NCBI GenBank assembly: GCA_946902985.2
Contig: OX336388.2
Location: 118,769,894 to 118,833,893 of the forward strand
Origin: Meconema thalassinum
Lineage: Eukaryota > Arthropoda > Insecta > Orthoptera > Tettigoniidae
Length of the DNA stretch: 64,000 bases
Reading direction: 5' to 3'
In this document: piece by piece, positions 36,532 to 46,589 of the stretch
How positions within the stretch are numbered: the first letter of the stretch is position 1
How the letters are laid out: every line of letters begins with the position of its first letter
Program-made: the position numbers and the translations under genes
Notes under the pieces: model-generated
The model's input: the letters and a program-made list of their open reading frames with translations, nothing else
The model's database searches: none
Told to the model about the DNA's origin: nothing

Positions 36532-36877
36532 TGTTCGCTTTCGCGAATGTTTTTTTTGTGGCTATGTTTCCCGCACGGTTTGAAACACTCGTTCAATTTT
36601 GCCCCATTATTTTTTTCCGTTATAATTGCAGTATGAACACGGTGTTCTGATTATTTACTTAACTTACGGTTCATTTGAATTGTTGTTCTTTATTATTCTT
36701 GTCAACTCACCTTTTTTTGAAGTGTCTTTCTAGACGCACCATTCTGTCACACTTTTTCATGAGGTACTGTGCTCATCTCAGCGGCAACCGTCGCAATGTG
36801 CTTGGGCTGTGCGCTGATTGGCTGTTTGACGCCCCGCCTTCATTCTGGATTGTTCGACGCGCTGTCGTCATTTCCAC

Positions 36878-36883
36878 TATAAA
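36878..36883 (+). promoter_or_regulatory. TATA box of BEL-2 LTR promoter
   Basis: TATAAA lies 346 bp into the LTR, repeated at 43485-43490. A start about 30 bp downstream, near TGTCTACATC, would define the beginning of R. It would drive the genomic RNA of the element. Confidence 0.55.
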
Positions 36884-37567
36884 TTCTCCGCTTCGCCGTT
36901 CTGCGGCCTTGTCTACATCTACCTGCTTGAACCAGTCTGACCTCGGCTGCCTGCCGTTCCACAGCAAGGCCCTTCTTGGGAAGGCCCTGTTTGTAAACAT
37001 TGAGTGGCTGGAACCTTGCCAGGCGGCATGCTTCATCGCTCGGACTCTGTCATGCTGGGCGAGGCATGAGTCAACGACCTTCACCGCAGCAACTAAGTCA
37101 GCCCGCTAACTCACTACAACTTGGCGATGAGAAACTACAATTGATTGTAAACCGCTAGACAGATCATTACCAAGAGGTCTGTTCCGGCGGGGTGCAATTC
37201 GCCAATGGAGCCACCATCCCTCTTTCTCGCAAGGCATGCCGAGGCAGCTTAGAGGAACCCTTCGTTTGGATCACAACCCGCTTCCTGCGGGCCAAATACT
37301 AAGTACAAAAGTATCGAATTATTGGTAACGTGAACTACCTTCACTTGGTTTATACATTTTTTCAAGGCTAAGCCTTTCTTCTTGCTTCTTGTTTGTTTTT
37401 AGATATTTTTCTTAAACATACTTTTTTAATCGCCTTTATATGGCCTTTTTATGCATTTTTATTATAATTCTTCCTTATTCTAAGTTTCCTGGAGAAACCT
37501 TGCATTTTTATTAGCTTCTTTTAATTATTCTTCTAAATGAAAATGTTTGTTATTACTTCACAAATCA

Positions 37568-37573
37568 AATAAA
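37568..37573 (+). terminator. Polyadenylation signal in BEL-2 LTR
   Basis: AATAAA sits about 125 bp before the end of the 5' LTR; its partner at 44175-44180 in the 3' LTR would process the transcript. With the TATA box this gives a U3-R-U5 layout with an R region of about 0.7 kb, which is long. Confidence 0.5.
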
Positions 37574-37697
37574 TGTATCAAACCTTGGTTATCAATATTT
37601 GGTCTCTTCCTCATCGCTCTATTTAAATTTCACTGTGTGCCCGAATCCCAATCCCCCTTTTCCCAGTTGGGGTGCTAACTACTCACACCCTTTTCCA

Positions 37698-37716
37698 TGG
37701 TACATCAAACCCGGGA
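37698..37716 (+). other. Putative primer-binding site of BEL-2
   Basis: TGGTACATCAAACCCGGGA directly follows the 5' LTR. It resembles the tRNA-Phe site of BEL-1 (shared TGGT and AAACCCGGGA) with changed bases between, so either it is a divergent tRNA-Phe site or another tRNA is used. Confidence 0.5.
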
Positions 37717-37947
37717 TCAAACCCAGAACCTTTATTCTGAGACCACAAATTCTATTCCAAAAAAAAAACAGAACTTGTGTAATCTAATATTTGCCTTATA
37801 CATTTCAGTATATCGTGGCTAGCGCAGGAGATCTGCGGGAAAGCGGAGACAATCCCAGCTTACTCCATAACTGGTTTCTTTCTGGAAAGCAGGTCCGTCT
37901 GGTGCCGCAAGCAGCTTTGGTAGGTGAGTTATTCCAACTTCCCAGCC

Positions 37948-40900
37948 ATGCCAGTAATAATAGACGATAAACTGTTAAACTCTCGGGCGGCCTACAAAGG
38001 TCAACTTACCCGTTTTCAAAAATATCTAGCCACTCTACCGAAAGAGGAACAAAATCTTGATATTATATCTCAGCGTTTAAAAGCTTTTGAACAGGCGTAC
38101 GAGAAATATGATCTCGTGCAACTTGAAATTGAAATCAAAAGTCCAGAACATCAATCAGATAGGGAAGAAGTAGAGAGTAATTACTTTGATACACACGCTC
38201 AGGCTGTGGCATTAGTAAGAACTTTGACCCTGGCGTTGAAGGTAGAGGAAACTCAAGGAAGAATTAGCAACCATGGGAATGGTATCAAACCATTGCTACC
38301 TAAAATTGAAATTCCGCATTTTTCAGGAAAGGAAGAGATGTGGCAATCATTCTTTGAATTGTTCAGTTCATTAGTACATAATAATGCCACACTTCCGGAA
38401 ATTCAGAAATTTCATTACTTAAAATCCATTTTGCAGGGGCCACCCCTTCAACTTATAAGAGAACTTCCCTTAACAGGAGAAAACTATAACATTGCTATCG
38501 AGCTTCTTAAAGGCCGTTATGGCAATGAAAAATTATGTTTACAGAGGCATATTCAAGCCTTATTTAACCTGCCCGCATTGCGAGCTGACAGCTTGTCAAC
38601 ACTGCGAGCCTTAAGTGACACGGTCCAACTACACGTCAGAGCATTGGCACGGTTGAATCAACCAGTTGAGCATTGGGATCTATTCTTAGTTCACTTGGTT
38701 ACTTCTAAATTTGATTCATCAACTTTAAAGGCATGGGAGAGGGAACTAACAAATGACACTTCATATACTTATGATTCATTGCTTACGTTTATGAATAATA
38801 GATGTCAGGTTTTGTCAGCCGTAGCCTGTCATATGTCAGGAAGTGCAGATAACAAATCTAATGTTGTGAAACCAGTCGGTGCCAAAATAAACAAATCTGC
38901 TGTCTTTACTGTTCAGCATAACTCAACGGATTGTATTCTCTGTAAAGCACCTCACAGGTTATATTCCTGCGTTGCCTTTAAAGCCCTTTCTACCGATGAA
39001 AGACGCAAATTAATAGCTCAAAAAAGATATTGCTATAACTGTTTGTCAACTAGGCATATGGTGCCTGATTGCTTATCTAAAAATACTTGCTCCCATTGCA
39101 AGGCTCAACATCATACCTTGCTTCATAGGTTTGAAAAGCCACGTCAGGCTCCTTCCCCTGGATGTTCTAAAGATGCATCCCCAGGAGCTAATGCGCAATC
39201 TTATACTCAGAGCTCTAGCTCAATTCGTAGTTCCCAGGTGCTACTATCAACCGTGTTAATAAAAGTTCAAGACTCTTCTGGTAGATGGCTTGAAGCACGT
39301 GCCCTATTGGATAATGCCGCCACCCATGACTTCATAAGTGAGCGTCTCATTAAGAAACTTGGTCTTCCCAAGCAACCTACATTAATTCAGGTTACCGGTA
39401 TTAACAATAGCAATGTTAAATCTTTGCATTTTGTTCGTGTTCACATCAAAGATGCTGTTAATTCTAACACAACATTTCAGTTGAATTGCCTTGCCATTGA
39501 TACTATTGGCAGTAATACCCCTAGTACTTCTTTTGAAATTAGAAAATGGCAATTTCCTCATAACATTCAGTTGGCGGACCCAACATTTAATACGAGCGCC
39601 CCGGTAGACATACTTCTCAGTGCCCAAGTATTTTGGCAATGTCTCCTTAGCTCTAAGGTTAAAATATCACCTGGAGTGTTTGTTCATCATACCAAGCTAG
39701 GTTGGTTAGTAACGGGTCAGGTCCCTCGTAAGTCGTTTCAAAATTTCTCTCAATGTCATTTTGTCAATACAAGTCTCGATTACAACTTAGAAAGATTTTG
39801 GAAAATCGAAACTATAGATTCAGTTTCACCTTCCTCGGTTGAAAATGAAATGTGTGAAAAACTGTTTCGCGAAACAACCAAACGCAATTCAGAGGGTAGA
39901 TTTGTCGTAACAATGCCCCGAGTGGATAATCCACCTCTTTTATTTGAAACACACCCTAGGGCTCTTAGAGCACTCTATGCTGTGGAAAACAAATTTAAAC
40001 GTGACCCTGTTGTTAAAGCTCAATACTCCACGTTTATGGAGGAATATGAGGCACTTGATCACATGGAGGTTGTTACCAAGAAAGATGATGCTTCTTATAC
40101 TCCATCTGAAGTCATTTACCTCAATCATCACCCAATTTGGAAGAATGAGATTTTAAAGGAAAACATAAGGGTGGTCTTTAATGGCTCTGCTTTGGATGCC
40201 AATGGAACTTCTCTGAATGACACATTATTATCAGGCCCCCCTATTCAATCTGACATTTCTTCTGTCTTGATGAATTTTCGCTTGTTCCCTATCGCAGTGA
40301 TATCTGATATCAAGCAAATGTATAGGCAGATTTTGGTCGATCAACAACAGCGCGACCTTCAGAGAATTCTTTGGCGCGACGAGCCTACTAAACCTGTCAA
40401 GATTTTTCGGCTAAAAACCTTAACCTATGGACTAAAGCCCTCTGCTTTTCTAGCCATACGTACGTTGAAATTACTTGCTGAACAGGATGGCCCGTTGTAT
40501 TCTCCTAAGGCTGCTGAAGTGTTAAAATCATCATTCTACGTTGACGATTTTCTTCATTCATTTGAGTCAGTATCTGAAGCACTACAGGTCTCTAAGGATT
40601 TGACAGCTTTGCTTTTGGGAGGCGGATTTTCCTTGTGCAAGTGGAACTCTAATTCGGAAGAATTTCTTTCTAAATTTCCATTAACTTCAGTCTACAACGA
40701 CTCAGTAGAGCTTCTTCATGAAAATAATTCTATCAAAACTCTAGGCATCTATTGGAGTCCTCAAAAGGATTTTTTCTTTTTCAAAATTAATCTCAGTGAC
40801 ATCAAACCGCAAACTAAGCGGCAAATTTTGTCTGAGATTGCAAAAATATTTGATCCTCTCCAATTTTTGGCGCCAATTATCGTCACAGCAAAACTTTTCA

Positions 40901-41607
40901 TGCAAGACCTTTGGTCCTTGAAAACTGGTTGGGATGAACCAGTTCCTTCCGAGTTGCAAAAAAATTGGATTTCTTATAGAAATAGCTTGGAAGATCTCTC
41001 CAATGTCATTATCCCGCGAGTGATTATTCCCTTTCCCTCCTGTGGAGGATATGAACTTCACATCTTTGCCGATAGCTCATTGAAAGCTTATGGGTGTTGT
41101 GCGTATATTGTTTGCCGCAATTTTGACCAGTCATATTTCTTTTCCAATTTAATTTGCGCTAAGTCAAAGGTGGCTCCTCTTAAATCCTTATCCTTGCCAC
41201 GACTGGAACTTTGTGCTGCTCTTCTGGCGGTTGAATTATCGGTTAAAATCCGCCAATCTTTGAAAATCCGATTTAGCAAAACTTACTTTTGGAGTGACTC
41301 AGCCATCACGTTGGCATGGATTGCCAAACCCTCCTCGCATTGGCAGGTGTTTGTAGCTAATAGAGTGTCCAAAATACAACAATTGTCTAACTTTGAACAA
41401 TGGCATCATGTATCTGGCAAGGAGAATCCTGCAGATGTCATCTCTCGGGGATGTTCCCCTCTTATGTTGGCTAACCTGACATTATACTGGCACGGTCCTT
41501 CTTGGCTTCTACAAGAACCTTCCGCTTGGCCAAATTTTCCTCTTCCGGAATTATCAGACTTGCCAGATGTTGGTAAGATTACTGGATCTTCTCTTTTTCG
41601 TTTCTGA
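37948..41607 (+). CDS. BEL-2 gag, protease, RT and RNase H polyprotein
   Basis: The first ATG in the long frame is 37948; the codons before it start with GTG, which is unlikely in a eukaryote. From about residue 1 to 390 is gag, ending in Cys/His knuckles (CILCKAPHRLYSC, CYNCLSTRHMVPDC, CSHCKAQHH) at about 330-392. Protease follows with ALLDNAATHDF near residue 452. RT runs to the YVDDFL catalytic motif near residue 863, with KQMYRQILV upstream. RNase H begins at HIFADSSLKAYG near 1036 and includes ICAKSKVAPLK. The frame stops at 41605-41607, a few codons after a T run (41594-41598), where the homologous BEL-1 protein continues into integrase. Expected role: reverse transcription of the element's RNA in cytoplasmic particles. 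Confidence 0.92.
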   Translation: MPVIIDDKLLNSRAAYKGQLTRFQKYLATLPKEEQNLDIISQRLKAFEQAYEKYDLVQLEIEIKSPEHQSDREEVESNYFDTHAQAVALVRTLTLALKVEETQGRISNHGNGIKPLLPKIEIPHFSGKEEMWQSFFELFSSLVHNNATLPEIQKFHYLKSILQGPPLQLIRELPLTGENYNIAIELLKGRYGNEKLCLQRHIQALFNLPALRADSLSTLRALSDTVQLHVRALARLNQPVEHWDLFLVHLVTSKFDSSTLKAWERELTNDTSYTYDSLLTFMNNRCQVLSAVACHMSGSADNKSNVVKPVGAKINKSAVFTVQHNSTDCILCKAPHRLYSCVAFKALSTDERRKLIAQKRYCYNCLSTRHMVPDCLSKNTCSHCKAQHHTLLHRFEKPRQAPSPGCSKDASPGANAQSYTQSSSSIRSSQVLLSTVLIKVQDSSGRWLEARALLDNAATHDFISERLIKKLGLPKQPTLIQVTGINNSNVKSLHFVRVHIKDAVNSNTTFQLNCLAIDTIGSNTPSTSFEIRKWQFPHNIQLADPTFNTSAPVDILLSAQVFWQCLLSSKVKISPGVFVHHTKLGWLVTGQVPRKSFQNFSQCHFVNTSLDYNLERFWKIETIDSVSPSSVENEMCEKLFRETTKRNSEGRFVVTMPRVDNPPLLFETHPRALRALYAVENKFKRDPVVKAQYSTFMEEYEALDHMEVVTKKDDASYTPSEVIYLNHHPIWKNEILKENIRVVFNGSALDANGTSLNDTLLSGPPIQSDISSVLMNFRLFPIAVISDIKQMYRQILVDQQQRDLQRILWRDEPTKPVKIFRLKTLTYGLKPSAFLAIRTLKLLAEQDGPLYSPKAAEVLKSSFYVDDFLHSFESVSEALQVSKDLTALLLGGGFSLCKWNSNSEEFLSKFPLTSVYNDSVELLHENNSIKTLGIYWSPQKDFFFFKINLSDIKPQTKRQILSEIAKIFDPLQFLAPIIVTAKLFMQDLWSLKTGWDEPVPSELQKNWISYRNSLEDLSNVIIPRVIIPFPSCGGYELHIFADSSLKAYGCCAYIVCRNFDQSYFFSNLICAKSKVAPLKSLSLPRLELCAALLAVELSVKIRQSLKIRFSKTYFWSDSAITLAWIAKPSSHWQVFVANRVSKIQQLSNFEQWHHVSGKENPADVISRGCSPLMLANLTLYWHGPSWLLQEPSAWPNFPLPELSDLPDVGKITGSSLFRF

Positions 41608-43094
41608 CTCTCCCCTTCTCTTGCAGCGATATTCCTCTTTTCACAAATTGGTGAGGGTTATGGCTTATCTCCTTCGTTGGAAATATTTTGTGGTAGAACA
41701 ACCTCTTTTTCCTAAGCCATATTTAACCCTTTCTGAATTAGGTTTAGCCACTACAAAAATCTTATGGCTTACTCAACAAGAAATATTCTCTGAAGAATGT
41801 CAGGTGTTGTCTCAAGGTCAATCCCTCAAGAAATCGAGTAGGCTTTCCTCACTCGCCCCCTTTTTGGATGCTGATGGTTTATTAAGAGTGGGAGGACGTT
41901 TATCTTTGGCTGATCTTTCTGAGGATAAAAAACACCCAATTATTCTTCCTTCAAAGCATCATGTCACTTCTCTAATCATTCGTCAGTATCATTACCAGCA
42001 TCTTCATGCTGGAACCCGTACATTACTTTCCATCATTCGGGAAAGGTATTGGCCCATAAACGGAGTCCATGAAGTTACCTCTGTTATCCGGAAGTGCATT
42101 CCATGTTTTAAATCCAACCCTAAAATTACCACTCAGCTCATGGGTGATCTTTCTAACTTTGGATCTGCGCCTGCTAGACCTTTTGCCTTTACGGGGGTGG
42201 ATTATTCCGGGCCTTTTGTTTACAGAAAAAATTCTCCTGAGGCCAAAAGATGTATTTGTGGAAAACTCTATATTTCGCTGTTTGTATGTATGGTCACCGG
42301 AGCAATACACTTAGAACTAGTTACCAACGCCTCTACTGCTTATTTTTTGGCAGCTTTTGCCAGATTTTCTGCTCGCCGAGGGCTTCCTTCAGAAGTATTC
42401 TCCGACAATGCTAAAAATTTTATCGGAGCTTCTGAGCAAATTAAGAGAGCTCTTACTCAAAATGCAGCGCTGGAAAGGATTACTGATTATGCTCACCAGA
42501 GAAATTTCAAGTGGCACTTCATCCCCCCTTATGCGCCCCATCAAGGTGGACGGTGGGAGTCTTGTGTGAAACTCACCAAGAAACACCTTAGACGTGTTTG
42601 TGGCCACGCCCCCCTATCTCATGAAGAGTTTAACTCCTTAATTATTTTTATTGAGGGCATAATTAATTCTCGTCCTTTATCACCCTTATCTAATGACCCT
42701 TCAGATCTTCTACCATTAACGCCGGGCCATTTTCTTATCGGCGGTCCATTGACTGCCTCCCCATCTTTATTATATTCTAATTCTCCATCTTCTTTAGCCA
42801 TTTCTTGGCGCAAAATTGAAAGTTTGCGCAACAATTTTTTGGCGCCGCTGGAGGTTGGAATACCTCGGTTTGCTTCAGCAGCGTGGCAAATGGCGTGCTT
42901 CCTGCTCTAACCTTCAGATTGGGGACTTGGTCCTTTTGAAAGACCCTAGTCCCCCTCTTGTCTGGAATTTGGGTAGGATTGTTGAGTGCTTTCCTGGCAG
43001 AGATGGTAGGATTCGCGTGGTAAAACTGCAGACTTCTGCTGGCCAGTTTCTCAGACCAATCACTATGATTGCTCCTTTGCCACGCGAGACCTAA
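41600..43094 (+). pseudogene. BEL-2 integrase region, two frame changes
   Basis: Coding continues one base out of frame from about 41600 to 42840 and again one base out from 42841 to the stop at 43092-43094. The first part holds the HHCC finger (HLHAGTRTLL, CIPCFKSNP), the catalytic core (GVDYSGPF, FSDNAKNF, GGRWESC: D, D, E) and LTPGHFLIG. The last part is the C-terminal DNA-binding portion with GDLVLLKDPSPP and GRDGRIRVV. Each frame change falls on a T run (41594-41598 and 42835-42840) and equals one extra base compared with the related BEL-1 codons. As written, no complete integrase is made. With otherwise fresh LTRs, sequencing or assembly error in homopolymers is a real alternative to mutation. 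Confidence 0.88.
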
Positions 43095-43138
43095 CTTCTG
43101 CGCCTTCTTACTGCAATTTTTTCTCGCCCCTCCCAGCA

Positions 43139-44304
43139 TGTTCGCTTTCGCGAATGTTTTTTTTGTGGCTATGTTTCCCGCACGGTTTGAAACACTCGTT
43201 CAATTTTGCCCCATTATTTTTTTCCGTTATAATTGCAGTATGAACACGGTGTTCTGATTATTTACTTAACTTACGGTTCATTTGAATTGTTGTTCTTTAT
43301 TATTCTTGTCAACTCACCTTTTTTTGAAGTGTCTTTCTAGACGCACCATTCTGTCACACTTTTTCATGAGGTACTGTGCTCATCTCAGCGGCAACCGTCG
43401 CAATGTGCTTGGGCTGTGCGCTGATTGGCTGTTTGACGCCCCGCCTTCATTCTGGATTGTTCGACGCGCTGTCGTCATTTCCACTATAAATTCTCCGCTT
43501 CGCCGTTCTGCGGCCTTGTCTACATCTACCTGCTTGAACCAGTCTGACCTCGGCTGCCTGCCGTTCCACAGCAAGGCCCTTCTTGGGAAGGCCCTGTTTG
43601 TAAACATTGAGTGGCTGGAACCTTGCCAGGCGGCATGCTTCATCGCTCGGACTCTGTCATGCTGGGCGAGGCATGAGTCAACGACCTTCACCGCAGCAAC
43701 TAAGTCAGCCCGCTAACTCACTACAACTTGGCGATGAGAAACTACAATTGATTGTAAACCGCTAGACAGATCATTACCAAGAGGTCTGTTCCGGCGGGGT
43801 GCAATTCGCCAATGGAGCCACCATCCCTCTTTCTCGCAAGGCATGCCGAGGCAGCTTAGAGGAACCCTTCGTTTGGATCACAACCCGCTTCCTGCGGGCC
43901 AAATACTAAGTACAAAAGTATCGAATTATTGGTAACGTGAACTACCTTCACTTGGTTTATACATTTTTTCAAGGCTAAGCCTTTCTTCTTGCTTCTTGTT
44001 TGTTTTTAGATATTTTTCTTAAACATACTTTTTTAATCGCCTTTATATGGCCTTTTTATGCATTTTTATTATAATTCTTCCTTATTCTAAGTTTCCTGGA
44101 GAAACCTTGCATTTTTATTAGCTTCTTTTAATTATTCTTCTAAATGAAAATGTTTGTTATTACTTCACAAATCAAATAAATGTATCAAACCTTGGTTATC
44201 AATATTTGGTCTCTTCCTCATCGCTCTATTTAAATTTCACTGTGTGCCCGAATCCCAATCCCCCTTTTCCCAGTTGGGGTGCTAACTACTCACACCCTTT
44301 TCCA
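43139..44304 (+). repeat. 3' LTR of BEL-2
   Basis: Offset by exactly 6,607 bases from the 5' LTR with no difference found by eye. The bases just before it (43115-43138) are rich in C and T (CTCGCCCCTCCCAGCA), not purines. Confidence 0.95.
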
Positions 44305-44720
44305 GGAAGGGAGAAGAGCAAAATATAGGCCAGTGAGATGAGGTTCTTGAGAAGCAGTATTGGAGCTACAAAGATGGACAGAATAAGAAATGAGAGGACC
44401 AGAGAATTAATGAAAGAGGAACCATTACAGGATGGTATAGAGAAATCTAGACTTAGATGGTATGGACATGTAAAACGAATGGAGGAGAAGAGGATACCCA
44501 TGAGACGAAGTGGGAAGGAAAGAGACCGAGGGGAAGACCGAGAGACAGGTGGCTGAAGGGGGTGGAAGAAAGCGTGAAGAAGAGAGGAGAAGACTGGACA
44601 AGGGTGGAGGCTGAGAGATGGTGGGAAGACAGAAGACGTTGGAGAGGCTTGTGTTCCAAACAGACCCGGCCAGTGGCTGGAAACTGTGCAAGATATGATG
44701 ATGATGATGATGATGATGAA
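44305..44720 (+). pseudogene. RTE-like LINE ORF2, part 2, and (GAT)n tail
   Basis: It resumes the LINE interrupted at 36531. The tail of ORF2 follows: MRFLRSSIGATKMDRIRNER, RLRWYGHVKRMEEKR, then DRETGG in a shifted frame because about 10 bases are missing near 44500 compared with the copy at 54641-57095. A TAG stop replaces a Gln codon near 44327. The end runs into (GAT)n at 44695-44720. Confidence 0.85.
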
Positions 44721-44808
44721 AAGCGTGTTATTTTGTGATAAATATCTTTTGTAATATTTCTCATGTCAGGGCATATAAATACTTTTTTCTCGCCTAATGT
44801 AATCTATA

Positions 44809-45306
44809 TTTTTATTTTTGTTTATTTAGTCAATTTTACCCTCCAGGTTGGTGGCTCCCACAGACTCAGAGAGGGAACTCACCTCTACCGCCTTTTCAGG
44901 CAGTGTCCTAGAGCTGGGAACATCTGGCGGAGGGGATACATCTGATGAGGTGTGATCAGCACCTCGCCCAGGCCGCCTCACCTGCAAAGCGACCAGGGGC
45001 CTCATGAGGGAAGGGGGAGGGGAAGACCAGGATGGATAGGCAAGGAAGGGGGAAAGAGGCGGCCGTGGCCTTACAGTAGGAACCATCCCAGCATTTGCCC
45101 GAAGACGGTGGGAAACCACGGAAAACCACTTCGAGGATGGCTGAGGTGGGAATCGAACCCCCTCTACTCATTTGGGCCACTCGAGGCTGAGTAGATCCCG
45201 TTCCAGTCCTCTTACCACTTTTCAAATTTCGTGGCAGGGCCGGGAATCGAACCCAGGACCTCCATGGCGGCAGCTAACCATGCTGACCGCTACTCTACGG
45301 AGGCGA
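44809..45306 (-). repeat. tRNA-derived SINE-2 copy with 16-bp target duplication
   Basis: Same family and orientation as 32443-32932, with both B-box-like motifs. Its A-rich tail appears on plus as TTTTTATTTTTGTTTATTT. The duplication cctaatgtaatctata lies at 44793-44808 and 45307-45322. The insertion point is the very start of the Helitron-like element. Confidence 0.88.
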
Positions 45307-45316
45307 CCTAATGTAA

Positions 45317-46488
45317 TCTATACTAATGTAACAAAGCTGAAGAGTGTGTTTGTGTGTTTAAACGCGCTAATCTCTGGAACTACCAGTCGGATTCGAAAAA
45401 TTCTTTTTGTATATGATAGCCAGATTCAGTTTAGGCTTTGTAGCATTAGGCTACACCACTCAGGTAACCTTAAAGATTGATTTTTGTTCAGTAAGTCGGT
45501 AGAACAAGCGCTCCCGAAGTCTATTGCGGGCTGCATCACGTCGCCCCTACCAGTGTTCTGTTGCAGAATTGCGAGCTGCTTATAAATTGCAGTCATGGGG
45601 AGTAATTAGTGCAAAAAGATTTCTTAGGCCCCTTAAAACAGTTATCATCATGACAATAGTATGCCTCTGTAAAAGGACGATGGTGTTGGTGCAGTATACA
45701 GAGGTTATCAGCTGCAATAAGCATTGGTTCTTTCCGATCCTTATCTTTGAGCGCTCCAGTTCTGTAGTAGTATTCATTATCCCTCCCTATATTATTCTGC
45801 TAAGGTCCCATTCCAGTTTTGTACCGAAAATAAGGTCCCATTAACACCAACCTACATATATGGGGTACCTACATGTTCAGCATAACCCAATGCGTAAGCG
45901 GAACACACTCACTTACTCTTTAAATGCCTCAGAATTCAATAAATACCTTAAAACATGTATATTTACAATGAAATAATGAAAGAATGCAACACGGTAACCA
46001 TGGTAACAGAATCTCACAGGTCCATCTATTTCTGTAAGACGCAATGCAATTCCAATTATTACATTACTGTGAAAGTTTACAGACGGTTATAAGGTTATCA
46101 CGGAACCAAATTAAGCTGTAAAATTCATCAATACATACAGTATAATGCGCTTAAAGGGGTCAAGGGGCACTCTAGAATTTTTTCACGCAATTTTTATGTG
46201 TGAATGTGGTACGAAAGGTCTTTTTCACCCGACTATAAAGGGTCTCCGAAAACCACATTTAAAGGCCCTTAAATTAGCAATGTCTGTGATATTCCCAGAA
46301 AACTAACTTCGCTCTAATATACCTATGAAGGAATGACAAACCCCTAACCACTGCACCAGTAGCTGAATTGATAAAGTCTGATTATTCATACCAAGGATAA
46401 ATTAGTCATAGCATTCATGATTGAGATTTTGCTAAGTGTACTCTTTACAGCTAGAATGTTCGCGGGCGAAGCCGGGCACTACTACTAG
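45317..46488 (+). mobile_element. Helitron-like non-autonomous element
   Basis: It begins TCTATACTAATGTAACAAAG after an A and ends ACTACTAG before a T, matching Helitron rules (5' TC, 3' CTRR, insertion between A and T). A GC-rich imperfect hairpin, CGGGCGAAGCCGGGC, lies about 10 bp before the 3' end. The first 100 bp contains a GTTTGTGTGTTTAAACGCGC stretch found in many insect elements with this terminus. No Rep/helicase coding was seen. Termini are convincing, but a LINE end with the same 3' tail cannot be ruled out. Confidence 0.55.
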
Positions 46489-46589
46489 TTGGGTACAATT
46501 CATGTTGACCGACTGGAAAGCTTTCTGTAATAGACCTAGGCAAAACTGAAAAACACTTCAATATTTTTGGTGAGTAACGATCTGCTTAC

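Larger units (their letters stand above)
36532..37697 (+). repeat. 5' LTR of BEL-2
   Basis: 1,166 bp, starts TGTTCGCTTTCGCG and ends CACCCTTTTCCA. The 144-codon open frame inside (36675-37109) recurs in the 3' LTR only because the LTRs are duplicates; it has no recognisable domain. Confidence 0.95.
36532..44304 (+). mobile_element. Young full-length BEL/Pao retrotransposon (BEL-2)
   Basis: 7,773 bp with 1,166-bp LTRs at 36532-37697 and 43139-44304 that look identical throughout, and a 5-bp target duplication ggaag at 36527-36531 and 44305-44309. It interrupts an RTE-like LINE whose second copy (54641-57095) is uninterrupted at the same site. The polyprotein is related to that of BEL-1 and has the same order. 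It is one long frame apart from two single-base frame changes, both in T runs. The LTRs share no obvious sequence with BEL-1 LTRs, so the two are different families. Confidence 0.95.

Noticed and set aside
41567..41607. Programmed frameshift between BEL-2 RNase H and integrase
   Set aside because: BEL polyproteins are usually one frame, the shift falls on a plain T run, and a second T-run shift inside the integrase cannot be programmed. Mutation or sequence error is more likely.
36675..43716. Identical 144-codon open frames at 36675-37109 and 43282-43716, with an antisense twin
   Set aside because: They lie in the two LTRs of BEL-2 and are identical because the LTRs are. No domain, and the frame covers promoter and leader sequence.
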